A program made the position numbers and the translations under genes. A stretch of DNA of 34,967 bases from an uncultured beta proteobacterium (GTDB lineage Bacteria > Pseudomonadota > Gammaproteobacteria > Burkholderiales > Rhodocyclaceae): the NCBI GenBank assembly GCA_903848955.1, contig CAINHS010000042.1:1-34967 (forward strand). Reading direction: 5' to 3'. Positions 34,251-34,967 of this stretch are shown in pieces (the stretch's first letter is position 1; every line of letters starts with the position of its first letter). Below the pieces are notes generated by a model. The model did not search any database, was not told the DNA's origin, and saw nothing but the letters and a program-made list of their open reading frames with translations.

Positions 34251-34751
34251 CTATTTTTTTTGGGCAACCTTGGCGGCGCTTGTTTTCAGGGCGGCCAGCA
34301 ATTCGTAGAGCTGCTCGCGCTGCTTTTCGTCCATCCCGCAGAACAGTTCGACCACCCATTTCTCGTGCGCTTCCGCCATTCTCCGGAAGCTGCGCCGACC
34401 CTCCGCTGTAAGCCTGACTATGTACGCACGCCTGTCCTTGGGGCTGTCTTCGCGGATGACCAGTCCTTCGCCGACGAGCTGATCGGTAATTCCGGTGACG
34501 TTGCCACCTGTAACCATCATGCGTTTCGACAACTCGCCCATCTTGAGTCCCTGCGGCGATCGCTCAAGCTGGGCCATGAGGTCGAAGCGCGGCAGCGTGA
34601 TGTCGAATTCGGCGCGCAAGCGCGAGCGGAGATGGTTTTCGATCAGATTGGTGCAGGTCAGCGTGCGCAACCACAACCTCAAGTCCGGCGCGTGCCCGGA
34701 GGTGGCGCGCGTTTCGGTGTCGGAAGCGGGGGTTGCGGATTTCTTGGACAT
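34251..34751 (-). CDS. MarR-family transcriptional regulator
   Basis: A 166-residue winged-helix regulator. The helix-turn-helix and wing are visible in MGELSKRMMVTGGNVTGITDQLVGEGL followed by REDSPKDRRAYIVRLTAEGRR (given as two blocks), flanked by dimerisation helices. MarR proteins usually repress their own or a divergent gene and respond to phenolic or other small ligands. ATG 34751 has no good ribosome site. The upstream region carries TTGATA and TAAATT boxes on the minus strand (spacing 15) and a direct repeat TTGATA/TTGACA that might bind the regulator. The insertion sequence begins roughly 80 bases upstream, so any divergent target gene has been displaced. Confidence 0.92.
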   Translation of the reverse strand: MSKKSATPASDTETRATSGHAPDLRLWLRTLTCTNLIENHLRSRLRAEFDITLPRFDLMAQLERSPQGLKMGELSKRMMVTGGNVTGITDQLVGEGLVIREDSPKDRRAYIVRLTAEGRRSFRRMAEAHEKWVVELFCGMDEKQREQLYELLAALKTSAAKVAQKK

Positions 34752-34829
34752 GGAAAGGAGCGCGGTTAATTTATGTCAAGGTCTAAAGTATCAAAAGACG
34801 CCCGTTTCCGCAACTCCGATATGAACGCA

Positions 34830-34967
34830 TGTTGCGAGTTAATGAGTTGTCCGGTTCTGTAGCACGACATCTGTCCGGTCGTCATAGTGCCCCGAAGGGG
34901 GTACGAGATGAAACGGACGGAACTGCTACAGGAGATCCGGAAGATGAGATTTGAGGAAGCGTATGAA
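34830..34967 (+). mobile_element. Left end of an insertion sequence (ISNCY/IS1202-like), cut by the window edge
   Basis: The region from about 34830 (GTTGCGAGTTAATGAG) contains two copies of CTGTCCGGT/TTGTCCGGT (near 34848 and 34871), as expected for transposase-binding repeats near an IS end, followed by the transposase start at 34908. The exact left boundary and target duplication cannot be fixed without the right end. Confidence 0.6.
34908..34967 (+). CDS. Transposase, N-terminal fragment (runs off the window)
   Basis: The first 20 codons only, starting at ATG 34908 and beginning MKRTELLQEIRKMRF. I recognise this as the start of ISNCY-type (IS1202-like) transposases, which continue into a helix-turn-helix domain and a DDE integrase core outside this window. 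A GTACGAG stretch precedes it as a weak ribosome site. Whether the element is intact cannot be judged. Confidence 0.6.
   Translation, partial: MKRTELLQEIRKMRFEEAYE

Noticed and set aside
32703-34769. 688-codon plus-strand frame over the AsmA-like, lipoprotein and marR genes
   Set aside because: It spans three minus-strand genes with signal peptide, lipobox and HTH evidence; its own translation is unstructured repeats of Gly, Arg and Phe.

Overview
The window is GC-rich, densely coded DNA of a chemolithotrophic, sulfur-oxidising bacterium. Gene content and order suggest a betaproteobacterium of the Rhodocyclales/Nitrosomonadales type (for example a Sulfuritalea- or Sulfuricella-like organism). 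This placement rests on recognising gene families, not on a database search. No rRNA, tRNA or CRISPR array is visible, and no gene-free stretch exceeds 300 bases.

Layout. Bases 1-509 hold the 3' end of a membrane protein gene. Bases 510-4484 hold sat-aprB-aprA, closed by a clear intrinsic terminator: the AMP-dependent route from sulfite to sulfate with ATP formation. A YkgJ-like cysteine-cluster gene follows (4522-5415). On the minus strand lie a two-CBS-domain gene (5485-6081) and the operon qmoA-qmoB-hdrC-hdrB (11468 down to 6252, with its own terminator). Its products would carry electrons from AprBA; soluble HdrB and HdrC stand where other organisms have the membrane subunit QmoC. Also on the minus strand are a YeeE/YedE sulfur-compound transporter, a small metallophosphoesterase and an unknown gene. 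From 14203 the plus strand carries soeA-soeB-soeC (cytoplasm-facing sulfite:quinone oxidoreductase, the AMP-independent sulfite route), tusA, dsrE2, a FadL-type outer-membrane channel gene and an exported protein of unknown function. So 510-22550 is essentially one sulfur-oxidation island with import candidates, sulfane-sulfur carriers and two parallel sulfite-oxidising systems.

From 22573 on the content is housekeeping: valS (minus); then pcnB-folK-DUF486-panB-panC-panD (plus; poly(A) polymerase, folate and pantothenate synthesis) with a terminator; then a minus-strand set of a FAH-family hydrolase, a possible 57-residue ORF, rhlE, an AsmA-like anchored protein, a lipoprotein and a MarR-type regulator. 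The right edge (from about 34830) is the start of an insertion sequence whose transposase runs out of the window.

The most notable signals are non-coding. A near-identical 29-base element (25 of 29 positions) lies 66-75 bases before both sat and soeA, containing tandem TTATCC-like half-sites 17 bases apart, and suggests that the two sulfite-oxidation routes share a regulator. Two copies of a REP-like repeat sit between subunit genes of two different electron-transfer operons (qmoA|qmoB and soeB|soeC), and a third, unrelated 73-base palindrome sits between soeA and soeB.
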